NCBI GenBank assembly: GCA_946626015.1
Contig: CAMOTT010000059.1
Location: forward strand, 1-10,372
Source of the DNA: an uncultured Clostridia bacterium
GTDB taxonomy: Bacteria; Bacillota; Clostridia; Oscillospirales; Acutalibacteraceae
Direction: 5' to 3'
Length of the DNA: 10,372 nucleotides
Numbering within the stretch: the first letter of the stretch is position 1; each line of letters starts with the position of its first letter. The translations under genes and the position numbers were made by a program. Shown one piece after another: positions 1 through 7,817 of this stretch. The notes beneath the pieces are model-generated. The model was not told the origin of the DNA, did no database searches, and saw only the letters and a list, made by a program, of their open reading frames with translations.

Positions 1-1012
1 CCCTGCGGACGCGGAAAACGAGCTGTCTCTCCGCCCCCACCGGTTCGATGACTACATCGGGCAGGAAAAAGTCAAAAAAAATCTTTCAATATATATCGAG
101 GCTGCGCTCAAGCGCGGCGAACCCCTTGACCACGTGCTGCTTTACGGGCCTCCCGGTCTGGGCAAAACCACCCTTGCAGGGATAGTCGCCAACGAGATGG
201 GGGTCAACTTCCGGGTCACCTCCGGCCCCGCCATCGAAAAACCCGGCGACCTTGCCGCCCTGCTCACCAACTTAAGCGAGGGGGATGTGCTTTTTATCGA
301 CGAGATCCACCGCCTTTCACGCAGTGTTGAGGAGGTGCTTTACCCGGCTATGGAGGACAACGCCCTGGATATCATCATCGGCAAAGGCCCCTCCGCCAGG
401 TCAATAAGGCTTGACCTTCCCCGCTTCACCCTTATCGGCGCCACCACAAGAGCCGGCCAGCTCAGCGCGCCCCTGCGGGACCGTTTCGGCGTTATTTTCA
501 GGCTGGAGATGTACACCCCGGAGGAGCTGTCGCAGATAGTGCGCAGAAGCGCCGGGATACTGGGCATTGAGCTTGACTATGACGGAGCCATGGAGATAGC
601 CTCCCGTTCAAGGGGCACCCCGAGAATAGCCAACAGGCTCCTGCGCCGCGCCCGTGACTTTGCTCAGGTTGTGGGAGAAGGCGTCATCGACCTCAAAAGC
701 GCGCAGACAGCTTTGGACGGCATGGAGATAGACGAGCTTGGCCTTGACCTGACCGACCGCAAGCTGCTGACCACCATGATAAACCACTATAACGGCGGCC
801 CCGTGGGGCTGGAGACCATCTCCGCCGCCATCGGCGAAGAAGCCGTTACGATAGAGGATGTTTATGAACCCTATCTTATGCAGATAGGCTTTCTCGGAAG
901 GACGCCCCGGGGCAGGGTCGTCACCCCTGCGGCATACGCTCATCTGGGCATTTCCATGCCCTCGGGAAGCTTTTCACAGCCCGACCCGGAACAACAAAAA
1001 TTTGATATGTAA
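1..1012 (+). CDS. ruvB: Holliday junction branch migration DNA helicase RuvB (5' partial)
   Basis: RuvB is the AAA+ motor that, as hexameric rings with RuvA, drives Holliday-junction branch migration in recombinational repair. The open frame runs from the window's left edge (codons from base 2), giving 336 residues in view; the true start lies outside, probably 10-20 codons away. Visible in order, numbered from the edge: the family's N-terminal LRP...DYIGQ segment (9-21), Walker A GPPGLGKTT (49-57), Walker B FIDEIH (98-103), sensor 1 GATTRAG (146-152), the LRDRFG element with the arginine finger (158-163), the sensor 2 region GTPRIANRLLRR (about 205-216), and the C-terminal winged helix with GFLGRTPRGR (296-305). 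A GTG at 134 also opens this frame, but it lies just before Walker A and would remove conserved sequence, so it is not the start. glmM follows after 14 bp. ruvA would be expected upstream, outside the window. Nothing looks damaged. Confidence 0.97.
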   Translation, partial: PADAENELSLRPHRFDDYIGQEKVKKNLSIYIEAALKRGEPLDHVLLYGPPGLGKTTLAGIVANEMGVNFRVTSGPAIEKPGDLAALLTNLSEGDVLFIDEIHRLSRSVEEVLYPAMEDNALDIIIGKGPSARSIRLDLPRFTLIGATTRAGQLSAPLRDRFGVIFRLEMYTPEELSQIVRRSAGILGIELDYDGAMEIASRSRGTPRIANRLLRRARDFAQVVGEGVIDLKSAQTALDGMEIDELGLDLTDRKLLTTMINHYNGGPVGLETISAAIGEEAVTIEDVYEPYLMQIGFLGRTPRGRVVTPAAYAHLGISMPSGSFSQPDPEQQKFDM

Positions 1013-1026
1013 GGAGAGTTATCACA

Positions 1027-2376
1027 ATGGGCAGATTATTCGGAACAGACGGAGCCAGAGGAATAGCAAACAAGGATCTGACCTGCGAAATGGCCATGCA
1101 GATAGGCCGCGCCGCGGCAATGGTGCTCGTTGACGAGCACATCGAAAGACCAAAGGTCATAATCGGCTCGGACACCCGCGCCTCATCCCCCATGCTTGAG
1201 TGCGCCATCGCCGCCGGACTTTGCTCCGTTGGCGCGGACGTGCTTATCGCCGGAGTTGTTCCTACCCCGGCTGTGGCTTATCTTGTAAAAACTTACAATT
1301 ACGACGCGGGAGTCATGATCTCCGCCTCCCATAACCCCTGTGAATATAACGGCATCAAGATCTTCAAATCCGACGGTTACAAGCTCCCGGACGCTTTGGA
1401 GAAAAAGATAGAGGAAATAATCCTTGACGCGGCCGAGGTTCCTCCGGTAAAGATCGGCGGCGCCGTGGGCAGAGTGGAAAGATCCGAGGCGGCGGTGTTC
1501 GACTACCTTGAGCACCTGCTCACCACCGTTGACGGCGACTTCAGCGGCATGAAGATAGCCATCGACTGCGCCAACGGTTCCTCCTCCATCACCGCTCCGG
1601 AGCTGTTTATGCGCCTGAACGCGGAATGCACCGTTATCTGCGCTGAACCGGACGGCGTGAACATCAACGACAACTGCGGCTCCACCCACCTTGAACGGCT
1701 GCAGAAATGCGTAGTGGAAAACGGACTTGATCTGGGCATCGCCTTTGACGGAGACGCGGACCGCCTCCTTGCCGTGGACGAAAACGGCGATATCGTTGAC
1801 GGCGACAAAATAATCGCCATCTGCGCCAACGCCCTTAAGCAGGCGGGCAAGCTCACGGGGAACAAGGCTGTTGTCACCGTTATGAGCAACATGGGCTTTT
1901 ATGAGTTTTGCAAAAACCACGGCATAGAATACGAAACCACAAGTGTGGGCGACAGATACGTCCTTGAAAATATGGTCGAAAACAATTATAAGATCGGCGG
2001 CGAGCAGTCGGGTCACGTCATCTTCCTTGACTACGCCTCCACAGGCGACGGTCAGCTCACCGCGCTGCAGCTCTTGAGCAACGTCAAAAAGAGCGGCAAA
2101 AAGCTGTCGGAGCTGGCTAAGTGCATGACGGTTTACCCCCAGGTGCTTGTCAACGTCAAGGTGTCTGAAATGGGCAAGGTTAGATACAAAACCGACGAGG
2201 AGATCAAAAAGGCTGTGAATGAAGCGAAAGCCGAGCTTGGCAATGATGGCCGTGTGCTCGTGCGCGTCTCCGGCACCGAGCCCCTTATCAGGGTCATGCT
2301 CGAGGGCAAGGACGAGGCTCAGATAACCCGCCTTGCCAACGAGATAGCGGAGGTCGTCCGCGAGCGTTTGATATGA
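1027..2376 (+). CDS. glmM: Phosphoglucosamine mutase GlmM
   Basis: GlmM converts glucosamine-6-phosphate to glucosamine-1-phosphate in the cytoplasm, the step before GlmU in UDP-GlcNAc synthesis for peptidoglycan. The 449-aa product has the usual family length and all four alpha-D-phosphohexomutase elements. These are the N-terminal GRLFGTDGARG (2-12), the phosphoserine loop SASHNP (99-104, catalytic Ser101), the metal-binding loop DGDADR (241-246), the sugar-specificity loop GGEQSGH (324-330), and the phosphate-binding RVSGTEP (413-419). GEQSGH with the N-terminal GTDG signature favours GlmM over a generic phosphomannomutase. The ATG at 1027 is preceded by AAGGAGAG (1011-1018), which overlaps the ruvB stop codon, so translation is probably tightly linked. 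The enzyme is normally activated by phosphorylation of the active-site serine; that is family knowledge, not visible here. Confidence 0.97.
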   Translation: MGRLFGTDGARGIANKDLTCEMAMQIGRAAAMVLVDEHIERPKVIIGSDTRASSPMLECAIAAGLCSVGADVLIAGVVPTPAVAYLVKTYNYDAGVMISASHNPCEYNGIKIFKSDGYKLPDALEKKIEEIILDAAEVPPVKIGGAVGRVERSEAAVFDYLEHLLTTVDGDFSGMKIAIDCANGSSSITAPELFMRLNAECTVICAEPDGVNINDNCGSTHLERLQKCVVENGLDLGIAFDGDADRLLAVDENGDIVDGDKIIAICANALKQAGKLTGNKAVVTVMSNMGFYEFCKNHGIEYETTSVGDRYVLENMVENNYKIGGEQSGHVIFLDYASTGDGQLTALQLLSNVKKSGKKLSELAKCMTVYPQVLVNVKVSEMGKVRYKTDEEIKKAVNEAKAELGNDGRVLVRVSGTEPLIRVMLEGKDEAQITRLANEIAEVVRERLI

Positions 2377-2407
2377 TTTTTGCTGAGTAAAGCGAGGCTG
2401 AAGGCAG

Positions 2408-3271
2408 ATGCGTGTTGCCGGTAACTGGAAGGACTATGAGCTCATTGACTGTTCGGGCGGCGAAAGGCTTGAACGCTGGGGCGATGTGATCCTCATTCGT
2501 CCCGACCCTCAGATCATCTGGAAAACCGAAAAAGACACGGAGCTCTGGCACAGGGCTCACGCCCGGTACAACCGCTCCTCCAAGGGCGGCGGCAGCTGGG
2601 ATGTGAGGCGGAAAATGCCGGATTACTGGAACATCGGCTACCGGGATCTGACCTTTAACATCAAGACAACCGGCTTCAAGCACACCGGGCTTTTCCCGGA
2701 GCAGGCAGTCAACTGGGACTACACCGCAAAGCTTATCAGGGACGCCGGCCGGGATGTGACCGTGCTCAACCTTTTCGCCTACACCGGGGGCGCTACCGTC
2801 GCGGCTCTCAAGGCCGGGGCAAGCGTCACCCACGTGGACGCCGCCAAGGGCATGGTGGCCTGGGCAAAGGAGAACGCGGCGCTGAGCAAAACCGACCCCG
2901 CCCGGGTGCGCTGGATAGTTGACGACTGCATAAAATTTGTCCGGCGGGAGATCCGCAGGGGCAAAAAATACGATATAATCATCATGGATCCGCCCTCCTA
3001 TGGCAGAGGCCCCGGGGGCGAGATCTGGCACCTTGAGGACGAGATCTACGGCTTTATCGAGCTTTGCGCTCAGCTCCTCTCACCGGACGCGCTTATGATG
3101 ATGGTCAACTCCTACACCACGGGACTTTCCCCTTCGGTGATGGACTATATACTAAAAAGCGTTGTCGTTCCCCAATACGGCGGCGCGGCTTCGGGGGACG
3201 AGATCGGTCTGCCCGTAACAAGCTCCGGCATGGTTCTGCCCTGCGGAGCAACGGCTGTCTGGCAAAAGTAA
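2408..3271 (+). CDS. Class I SAM-dependent methyltransferase, RlmI/RlmK-like (COG1092-type)
   Basis: This 287-aa cytoplasmic protein has a Rossmann-fold SAM-dependent methyltransferase domain resembling the RNA methyltransferases RlmI and the RlmK half of RlmKL. Motif I is VLNLFAYTGG (119-128), the acidic residue binding the SAM ribose is Asp144 in THVDAAKG, VDDC (171-174) follows, and motif IV is MDPPSYGRG (193-201), typical of nucleic-acid or protein N/C methyltransferases. Residues 1-85 form a separate N-terminal segment that does not look like the PUA domain of full-length RlmI. The motif VI region reads VNSYTTG (233-239) and lacks the cysteine expected of an m5C enzyme, so the target base is uncertain. 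The ATG at 2408 is the first start after an in-frame TGA at 2399; the ribosome site is weak (GAGG at 2394-2397). It lies 31 bp after glmM and 22 bp before ecfA1. RNA as substrate is an inference from similarity. Confidence 0.8.
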   Translation: MRVAGNWKDYELIDCSGGERLERWGDVILIRPDPQIIWKTEKDTELWHRAHARYNRSSKGGGSWDVRRKMPDYWNIGYRDLTFNIKTTGFKHTGLFPEQAVNWDYTAKLIRDAGRDVTVLNLFAYTGGATVAALKAGASVTHVDAAKGMVAWAKENAALSKTDPARVRWIVDDCIKFVRREIRRGKKYDIIIMDPPSYGRGPGGEIWHLEDEIYGFIELCAQLLSPDALMMMVNSYTTGLSPSVMDYILKSVVVPQYGGAASGDEIGLPVTSSGMVLPCGATAVWQK

Positions 3272-3293
3272 TTTTCATTAAGGATATTTACCC

Positions 3294-4157
3294 ATGGATG
3301 AAACGATAATCGAATTCAACAACGTCAGCTTTACCTACGAGGCGGAGGAGAACAACCCCGAAAAGCCCGCAGTAAAAAACGTAAATCTTAAAATAAACCG
3401 CGGCGAGTTCATCGCTGTGCTGGGGCATAACGGCTCCGGCAAGTCCACCCTTGCCAAGCTCACCAACGCCATACTTGTGCCGGATGAGGGCAAGGTCACG
3501 GTGGCCGGCATGGACACCTCGGACGAAAGCAAGGTCTACGACATCCGCCGCAAGGTGGGCATGGTTTTCCAGAACCCGGACAATCAGATCGTCTCCACCA
3601 TAGTTGAGGACGATGTGGCCTTCGGCCCGGAAAATCTGGGCATACCCCCGGAGGAAATACGCAGGCGTGTGGACGAGGCGCTGAAATGCGTTGAGATGTA
3701 CGATTTCCGGCTGTACGAGCCCCACAGGCTCTCCGGCGGTCAAAAGCAGCGCGTGGCCATTGCAGGCATCCTCGCCATGCGCACGGACTGCATCGTGCTG
3801 GATGAATCCACCGCCATGCTTGACCCCAGAGGGCGAAAGGAAGTCATGGACACCATCCGCCGGCTCAACCGGGAGCACGGCATAACCGTGGTTTTCATAA
3901 CCCATTTTATGGACGAGGCCGTGGAGGCCGACCGCGTCGTTGTTATGAACGACAGCAGGATATTTATGGACGGCACCCCCTACGAGGTGTTTGCCGACAT
4001 CAAAAAGATAAAAAAGATCGGGCTGGACGTTCCCCAGGCCGCGGAGCTGGCAAACGAGCTGCGCGAAAGCGGAATATCCATCCCTGAAAATATACTCACA
4101 TCAGAGGAATGTGTGCAGGCTGTTCTGGAGGTAGTCAATGCCGATAATCGAGGTTGA
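3294..4157 (+). CDS. ecfA1: Energy-coupling factor transporter ATPase EcfA1
   Basis: This is one of two ABC ATPases that power ECF importers, which take up vitamins and trace nutrients through exchangeable S components. The 287-aa product has Walker A GHNGSGKST (44-52), Q-loop Gln93 in VFQNPDNQ, signature LSGGQKQR (146-153), Walker B CIVLDE (166-171, catalytic Glu171) with D-loop STAMLDP (172-178), and switch His204. The VFQNPDNQIV segment, the STAMLDP D-loop and position as first gene of the A1-A2-T triplet identify it as A1. A C-terminal extension past about residue 225 is normal for the EcfA/CbiO group. The ATG at 3294 has AAGGA (3280-3284) at good spacing. Its last 20 bp overlap the start of ecfA2, giving translational coupling that suits equal amounts of the two ATPases. 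The protein sits on the cytoplasmic face of the membrane, bound to EcfT. Confidence 0.95.
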   Translation: MDETIIEFNNVSFTYEAEENNPEKPAVKNVNLKINRGEFIAVLGHNGSGKSTLAKLTNAILVPDEGKVTVAGMDTSDESKVYDIRRKVGMVFQNPDNQIVSTIVEDDVAFGPENLGIPPEEIRRRVDEALKCVEMYDFRLYEPHRLSGGQKQRVAIAGILAMRTDCIVLDESTAMLDPRGRKEVMDTIRRLNREHGITVVFITHFMDEAVEADRVVVMNDSRIFMDGTPYEVFADIKKIKKIGLDVPQAAELANELRESGISIPENILTSEECVQAVLEVVNADNRG

Positions 4158-5001
4158 AAACTTAACATACCGTTACGGCAACGGGCTTTCCCCCGAAAAG
4201 GCCGCAATCGAGGATATAAGCCTTCAGGTCGAGGAGGGCGAGCTTCTTGCTGTCATCGGCCATACAGGCTCAGGCAAAAGCACCCTTATCCAGCACCTCA
4301 ACGGTCTGCTCAAGCCCACCTCCGGCAGGGTGATCGTTGACGGGCGCGACATCTGGGAGAGCAAGGCCTCCGTGCGTCAGGCGCGGTTCACCGTTGGGCT
4401 GTGCTTCCAGTACCCGGAGTATCAGCTCTTTGAGGAAACCGTGTACAAAGATATCGCCTTCGGCCCTAAAAATATGGGCTTTGACGAGGAGGAAATACAC
4501 AAGCGGGTCTGCCGCGCCGCCGAATACGTTGGCATTGGCAAAGAGCTTTTTGAAAAATCCCCCTTTGACCTTTCCGGCGGGCAAAAGCGCCGCGCCGCCA
4601 TCGCCGGGGTGATGGCAATGGAGCCCAAGGTGCTTATCCTGGACGAGCCCATCGCAGGGCTTGACCCCCTTGGCAGAGACACCGTACTGGGGCTTATAAA
4701 ATCATACCGCGAGGCCACCGGCAAAACGGTGATACTGGTCTCCCACAGCATGGAGGATGTGGCAAAGCTGGCCACAAAGATCCTCGTGCTCAACAAGTCC
4801 CGCCTTGCCATGTTCGGCACGGTGGAGGAGGTTTTCTCCCGGGGGGACGAGCTTACGGGCATGGGTTTGAATGTGCCCCAGGTAACCCGGATCTTTATGC
4901 GGCTCCGTCAGGCGGGTCTGCCTGTAAGCTCCGGGATATATACAGTTGAGCAGGGCAAAAACGAGCTGCTGCGGCTGATGAACGGGGGGCGGAGCAAATG
5001 A
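4138..5001 (+). CDS. ecfA2: Energy-coupling factor transporter ATPase EcfA2
   Basis: This is the partner ATPase of EcfA1; the heterodimer hydrolyses ATP and moves the EcfT scaffold. It is also 287 aa and shows Walker A GHTGSGKST (41-49), Q-loop Gln91 in QYPEYQLF, signature LSGGQKRR (145-152), Walker B VLILDEP (165-171, Glu170) with D-loop AGLDPLG (173-179), and switch His203. The QYPEYQLFEE stretch and the AGLDP D-loop are typical of A2 as opposed to A1. The start at 4138 lies inside the end of ecfA1 and is supported by GGAGG (4126-4130) at suitable spacing and by the MPIIEVENLTYRY beginning, which matches the family. The stop codon overlaps the ecfT start in an ATGA junction. All nucleotide-binding motifs of both ATPases look intact, so both sites should be catalytic. 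Confidence 0.95.
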   Translation: MPIIEVENLTYRYGNGLSPEKAAIEDISLQVEEGELLAVIGHTGSGKSTLIQHLNGLLKPTSGRVIVDGRDIWESKASVRQARFTVGLCFQYPEYQLFEETVYKDIAFGPKNMGFDEEEIHKRVCRAAEYVGIGKELFEKSPFDLSGGQKRRAAIAGVMAMEPKVLILDEPIAGLDPLGRDTVLGLIKSYREATGKTVILVSHSMEDVAKLATKILVLNKSRLAMFGTVEEVFSRGDELTGMGLNVPQVTRIFMRLRQAGLPVSSGIYTVEQGKNELLRLMNGGRSK

Positions 5002-5813
5002 TAAGAGATATCACCATCGGCCAGTATTACTCCGGCAGCTCCGTCATCCACCGGATGGACGCCCGGATGAAGATCGTCCTCACGCTGGCGTACATCGTTT
5101 CCATCTTCATATGCAGGAATTTCATCTCCCTCGGGGTAATGGCGCTTTTTGTGGCTGTCACCGCCCTGTTTTCCCGGGTGCCGGTAAAAATGCTTTTAAA
5201 GAGCCTTAAACCGGTTTTGATAATCGTCCTGTTCACCGCCGTTCTGAATATCTTTTACACCACCGGGGGCAGCACCCTGGTGGAATGGCGGTTCATTAAA
5301 ATAACCAGCAAGGGCGTTTTCTCCGCAATATTTATGTCAATACGAATAATCGCCCTTATAGTGTGCAGCTCTCTGCTGACCTACACCACCACCCCAACTG
5401 TGCTCACAGGCGCCATAGAGAGCCTTTTATCCCCCCTCAAGATATTCCACATCAAGGTGAACACCTTCGCCATGATGCTGACTCTGGCGCTCAGGTTCGT
5501 CCCCACCCTTATAGAAGAGATCGACCGCATTATGAACGCCCAGAAGGCAAGGGGCGCGGATCTTGAAAGCGGAGGGCTCATCTCCCGGGCCAAGGCGCTT
5601 GTGCCCATACTCATTCCCCTGTTCATCTCCTCCTTCCGCAGAGCCTATGACCTTGCCTTCGCCATGGAATGCCGCTGCTACACCGGTGGCGACAACCGCA
5701 CCAGCATGAAGAAGATGAAGCTCGCCGGGCGCGACTTCGGGGCGCTTATATTTTATTTGATAATGCTTGCCGGGATAATCGTTGTCAACCGGCTCTTTCC
5801 TGCCGTGATCTGA
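4998..5813 (+). CDS. ecfT: Energy-coupling factor transporter transmembrane protein EcfT
   Basis: EcfT is the membrane scaffold that binds the two ATPases through coupling helices and docks exchangeable S components. The 271-aa product begins with the family's IGQYY...S.IHRMDAR segment (about 7-23) and has hydrophobic stretches around 25-38, 43-58, 70-87, 108-128, 195-211 and 248-265. The coupling region carries the first Ala-Arg-Gly motif in AQKARGAD (184-186). The second equivalent, in AMECRCYTGG (222-231), reads Cys-Arg-Cys, keeping only the central arginine. The ATG at 4998 overlaps the ecfA2 stop by 4 bp. With ecfA1 and ecfA2 it forms a complete general (group II) ECF module. No S-component gene lies alongside, as expected for a shared module serving scattered S proteins, for example those for riboflavin, folate, biotin or thiamine. 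Confidence 0.95.
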   Translation: MIRDITIGQYYSGSSVIHRMDARMKIVLTLAYIVSIFICRNFISLGVMALFVAVTALFSRVPVKMLLKSLKPVLIIVLFTAVLNIFYTTGGSTLVEWRFIKITSKGVFSAIFMSIRIIALIVCSSLLTYTTTPTVLTGAIESLLSPLKIFHIKVNTFAMMLTLALRFVPTLIEEIDRIMNAQKARGADLESGGLISRAKALVPILIPLFISSFRRAYDLAFAMECRCYTGGDNRTSMKKMKLAGRDFGALIFYLIMLAGIIVVNRLFPAVI

Positions 5814-5821
5814 GGTAAAGT

Positions 5822-6562
5822 ATGAGGAATTTGTTGTTTACAATTAAATTCAACGGCGCCGATTACCACGGCTGGCAGGTGCAGGAAAACGCCGTCACCG
5901 TCCAGCAGACGGTTCAGGACGCCCTTGAGAGCATAATCGGCAAGCGGGAAAATATAGTGGGCTGTTCCCGGACGGATTCCGGGGTGCACGCAAATATGTA
6001 CTGTTTTAATATGCGTACCGGCTCCGCCCTCGGATGCGGCGACTTTATAAGAGCCATGAATGCCAAGCTCCCCGAAACCATCGCCGTCACCGGCTGCCGG
6101 GAGGTTCCCTTTGATTTTCACGCCAGGTATGACTGCCTCGCAAAGCAGTACGTTTACCGCATCTATAACAGCTCCATCCCCGACCCCTTTGAGGCAGGCA
6201 GGAGCCTGCGGTACAAATACCCTTTGGACGCGGCAATTCTTGACAAGCAGGCAAAGGATTTTATCGGCACATACGACTACCGCGCCTTTTCCGCCGCCGG
6301 CTCAAGCGTCAAGGACACTGTGCGCACCGTCACCCACGCCTCGGTGACACGGGAGGGTGACACAGTCACCTTTACTGTTGAGGGCAACGGCTTTTTGTAC
6401 AACATGGTCAGGATAATGACCGGCACCCTGCTCTATATCTCCCGGGGCAAGATCCCGGAGGGAACTATAAAGGAGATCATAGCCTCCGGAGACCGGGAAA
6501 GGGCAGGCATCACCGCTCCCCCGGAGGGGCTGTATCTTAATGAAGTAATTTATTCTATATAA
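5822..6562 (+). CDS. truA: tRNA pseudouridine synthase A (TruA)
   Basis: TruA isomerises uridines 38-40 in the tRNA anticodon stem-loop to pseudouridine. The 246-aa product has the usual length and motifs: N-terminal FNGADYHGWQVQ (10-21), catalytic loop GCSRTDSGVHA (47-57) with nucleophile Asp52, FHARYDCLAKQYVYRI (99-114) including the conserved tyrosine near 110, the FLYNMVRIMTGTLL segment (191-204), and the C-terminal AGITAPPEGLYL (228-239). It starts 8 bp after ecfT, with GAGGT overlapping the ecfT stop. An ecfA1-ecfA2-ecfT-truA order is well known in Firmicutes, there usually after rplQ and before rplM-rpsI; those ribosomal genes are absent here. The protein looks intact. Confidence 0.96.
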   Translation: MRNLLFTIKFNGADYHGWQVQENAVTVQQTVQDALESIIGKRENIVGCSRTDSGVHANMYCFNMRTGSALGCGDFIRAMNAKLPETIAVTGCREVPFDFHARYDCLAKQYVYRIYNSSIPDPFEAGRSLRYKYPLDAAILDKQAKDFIGTYDYRAFSAAGSSVKDTVRTVTHASVTREGDTVTFTVEGNGFLYNMVRIMTGTLLYISRGKIPEGTIKEIIASGDRERAGITAPPEGLYLNEVIYSI

Positions 6563-6580
6563 ATAAGAAGGTGAGACTTT

Positions 6581-7753
6581 ATGGAAAACGAGAGAGAAAA
6601 GGTTCCTGTCAGCGAGAGGAAAAAGGCTGTCAGAAAAAAGAAAAGGTTAAGACTTCTGCTGCGCGCTGCCATTCTGCTGGCGGTCATCTTCATCATCACC
6701 TTCATAACCATGAGTCTGCTTGGCAGCGTCAGGTTTTCAAACGTCACCGAGGCCTTCACCACCTTTGCCGCCTCCTTTAAAAAGGGCGGAGGCTACCCTG
6801 TGGATATCGGCTACGGCGACATAAAGGCGGTTGATATGCTGGGCAAAAAGCCCGTGATAGTCCAAAGCAGCTCCATCTGCGTGCTCAACTCCGCCGCAGG
6901 CAAGACCTTTGAAACGGAGCACGGTTATCTTGACCCTGCCCTGAGGGTGAACAACGGGCGCATCCTGCTGTTTGACAGAGCCTCCGACAAGCTCATGGTG
7001 CTCACGGCCAACTCCAAGCTCTATGACTATAAGGCGGAAAAGAACATCATCACCGCCGCCATCAGCCCCAGCGGATACGTGGCCTATGTCACCCAGTCGG
7101 ACAACACCAGCTGTGTGCTCAACGTGCTGAATACGAAGAAGACCGTCGTCTTTGCGTGGAGCTGCGCTGACGAATATATCTCCGACGTTTCCTTTGCCTC
7201 CGACAACAGGCTGGCAGTTTCCGTCATCGGTGTCAAAGAGGCAAAACCCTATTCAAAGGTGATCGTTCTCGATATGAATAAGGAGAGCTCCTTGGCCACC
7301 TTCGACTTTCCCGACAGCTCCGTTTTCGATCTGGAATATACCCGGGGCAGGCAGCTTGCAGTTGTGGGCGACAAGGTTTTCTCTGTGATCTCCCGGGATC
7401 TTTCCGGCAAAACAGACTCGGCCTTTGCCCCGTACAAGCTCTCGAATATCGCCAAGTACAAGAGATCCTTTGCCCTTGCCGTCTCCGAACTGGATAAGGG
7501 CAAGCACATAATAAAGCTCTTCGGCGGGAGCGGAAAACTGATCTTTGAACAGTCCTTTGACGAAGGCGTTGACGATATCGCCCTTTACGGCTCAAACGTG
7601 GCCGTACTCCACGGCAGCACGGTCAAGGTGTTCAACAGGCGCGGCAACGTGATCTCGGAGATAGACGTGGGCAAAAACGTCTACCGCATAAAGCTCGCCG
7701 GCTCCCGGCTGTACGCCTTCTCGGTGAACGAGATAAGGAAATACGCGACATGA
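6581..7753 (+). CDS. Membrane-anchored protein of unknown function, DUF5711-like
   Basis: The 390-aa product has a very basic N-terminus (about 1-25), one hydrophobic segment (about 26-48), and a long remainder with alternating beta-rich stretches. This fits a type II anchored protein with most of its mass outside the membrane. The soluble part has short repeating units of the form hydrophobic strand, turn, Asp/Lys, strand (for example KPVIVQSSSICVLN, NGRILLFD and NVAVLHGSTVKVFN), suggesting a beta-propeller-like fold. The GYPVDIGYGDIKAV segment (71-84) just after the anchor and the overall layout recall the clostridial DUF5711 proteins; that name is from memory. No catalytic motif is recognisable and no function is proposed. 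It starts 18 bp after truA with AAGGTG (6568-6573) upstream, and is the last gene before the terminator. A role at the cell surface is inference from topology only. Confidence 0.85.
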   Translation: MENEREKVPVSERKKAVRKKKRLRLLLRAAILLAVIFIITFITMSLLGSVRFSNVTEAFTTFAASFKKGGGYPVDIGYGDIKAVDMLGKKPVIVQSSSICVLNSAAGKTFETEHGYLDPALRVNNGRILLFDRASDKLMVLTANSKLYDYKAEKNIITAAISPSGYVAYVTQSDNTSCVLNVLNTKKTVVFAWSCADEYISDVSFASDNRLAVSVIGVKEAKPYSKVIVLDMNKESSLATFDFPDSSVFDLEYTRGRQLAVVGDKVFSVISRDLSGKTDSAFAPYKLSNIAKYKRSFALAVSELDKGKHIIKLFGGSGKLIFEQSFDEGVDDIALYGSNVAVLHGSTVKVFNRRGNVISEIDVGKNVYRIKLAGSRLYAFSVNEIRKYAT

Positions 7754-7798
7754 GAAAAAGGGGCTGTCGCATTTAGCGAATAACAAAAATAAATAAAG

Positions 7799-7817
7799 GA
7801 AAAGAGTTTCTCTTCCG
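7799..7817 (-). terminator. Weak second hairpin, possible tandem terminator for the - strand
   Basis: GGAAAAGAG and CTCTTCC can pair around a TTT loop, with two unpaired adenines in the left arm. Read on the minus strand, the hairpin is followed by a T-rich stretch (complement of the A-rich run at about 7783-7798). It lies just beyond the main terminator in that direction and could act as a back-up stop for the - strand gene. The stem is short and this is only a possibility. Confidence 0.3.

Noticed and set aside
134..136. GTG as start of ruvB
   Set aside because: Conserved RuvB sequence continues upstream in frame to the window edge, so this codon is an internal valine.
1183..2016. 277-codon open frame on the - strand inside glmM
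   Set aside because: It is antisense to a fully motif-supported glmM, its product has no recognisable domain, and long antisense frames are expected in GC-rich coding DNA.
2294..3031. 245-codon open frame on the - strand across the glmM end and the methyltransferase gene
   Set aside because: It overlaps two well-supported genes and is rich in Pro, Gly, Val and His, with no family motif.
3288..3905. 205-codon open frame on the - strand inside ecfA1
   Set aside because: It is a shadow of the ABC ATPase coding sequence with no recognisable domain.
6540..6580. Possible internal promoter between truA and the DUF5711-like gene (TATATAAAT-like bases)
   Set aside because: No credible -35 at proper spacing, and the 18-bp gap fits operon transcription.
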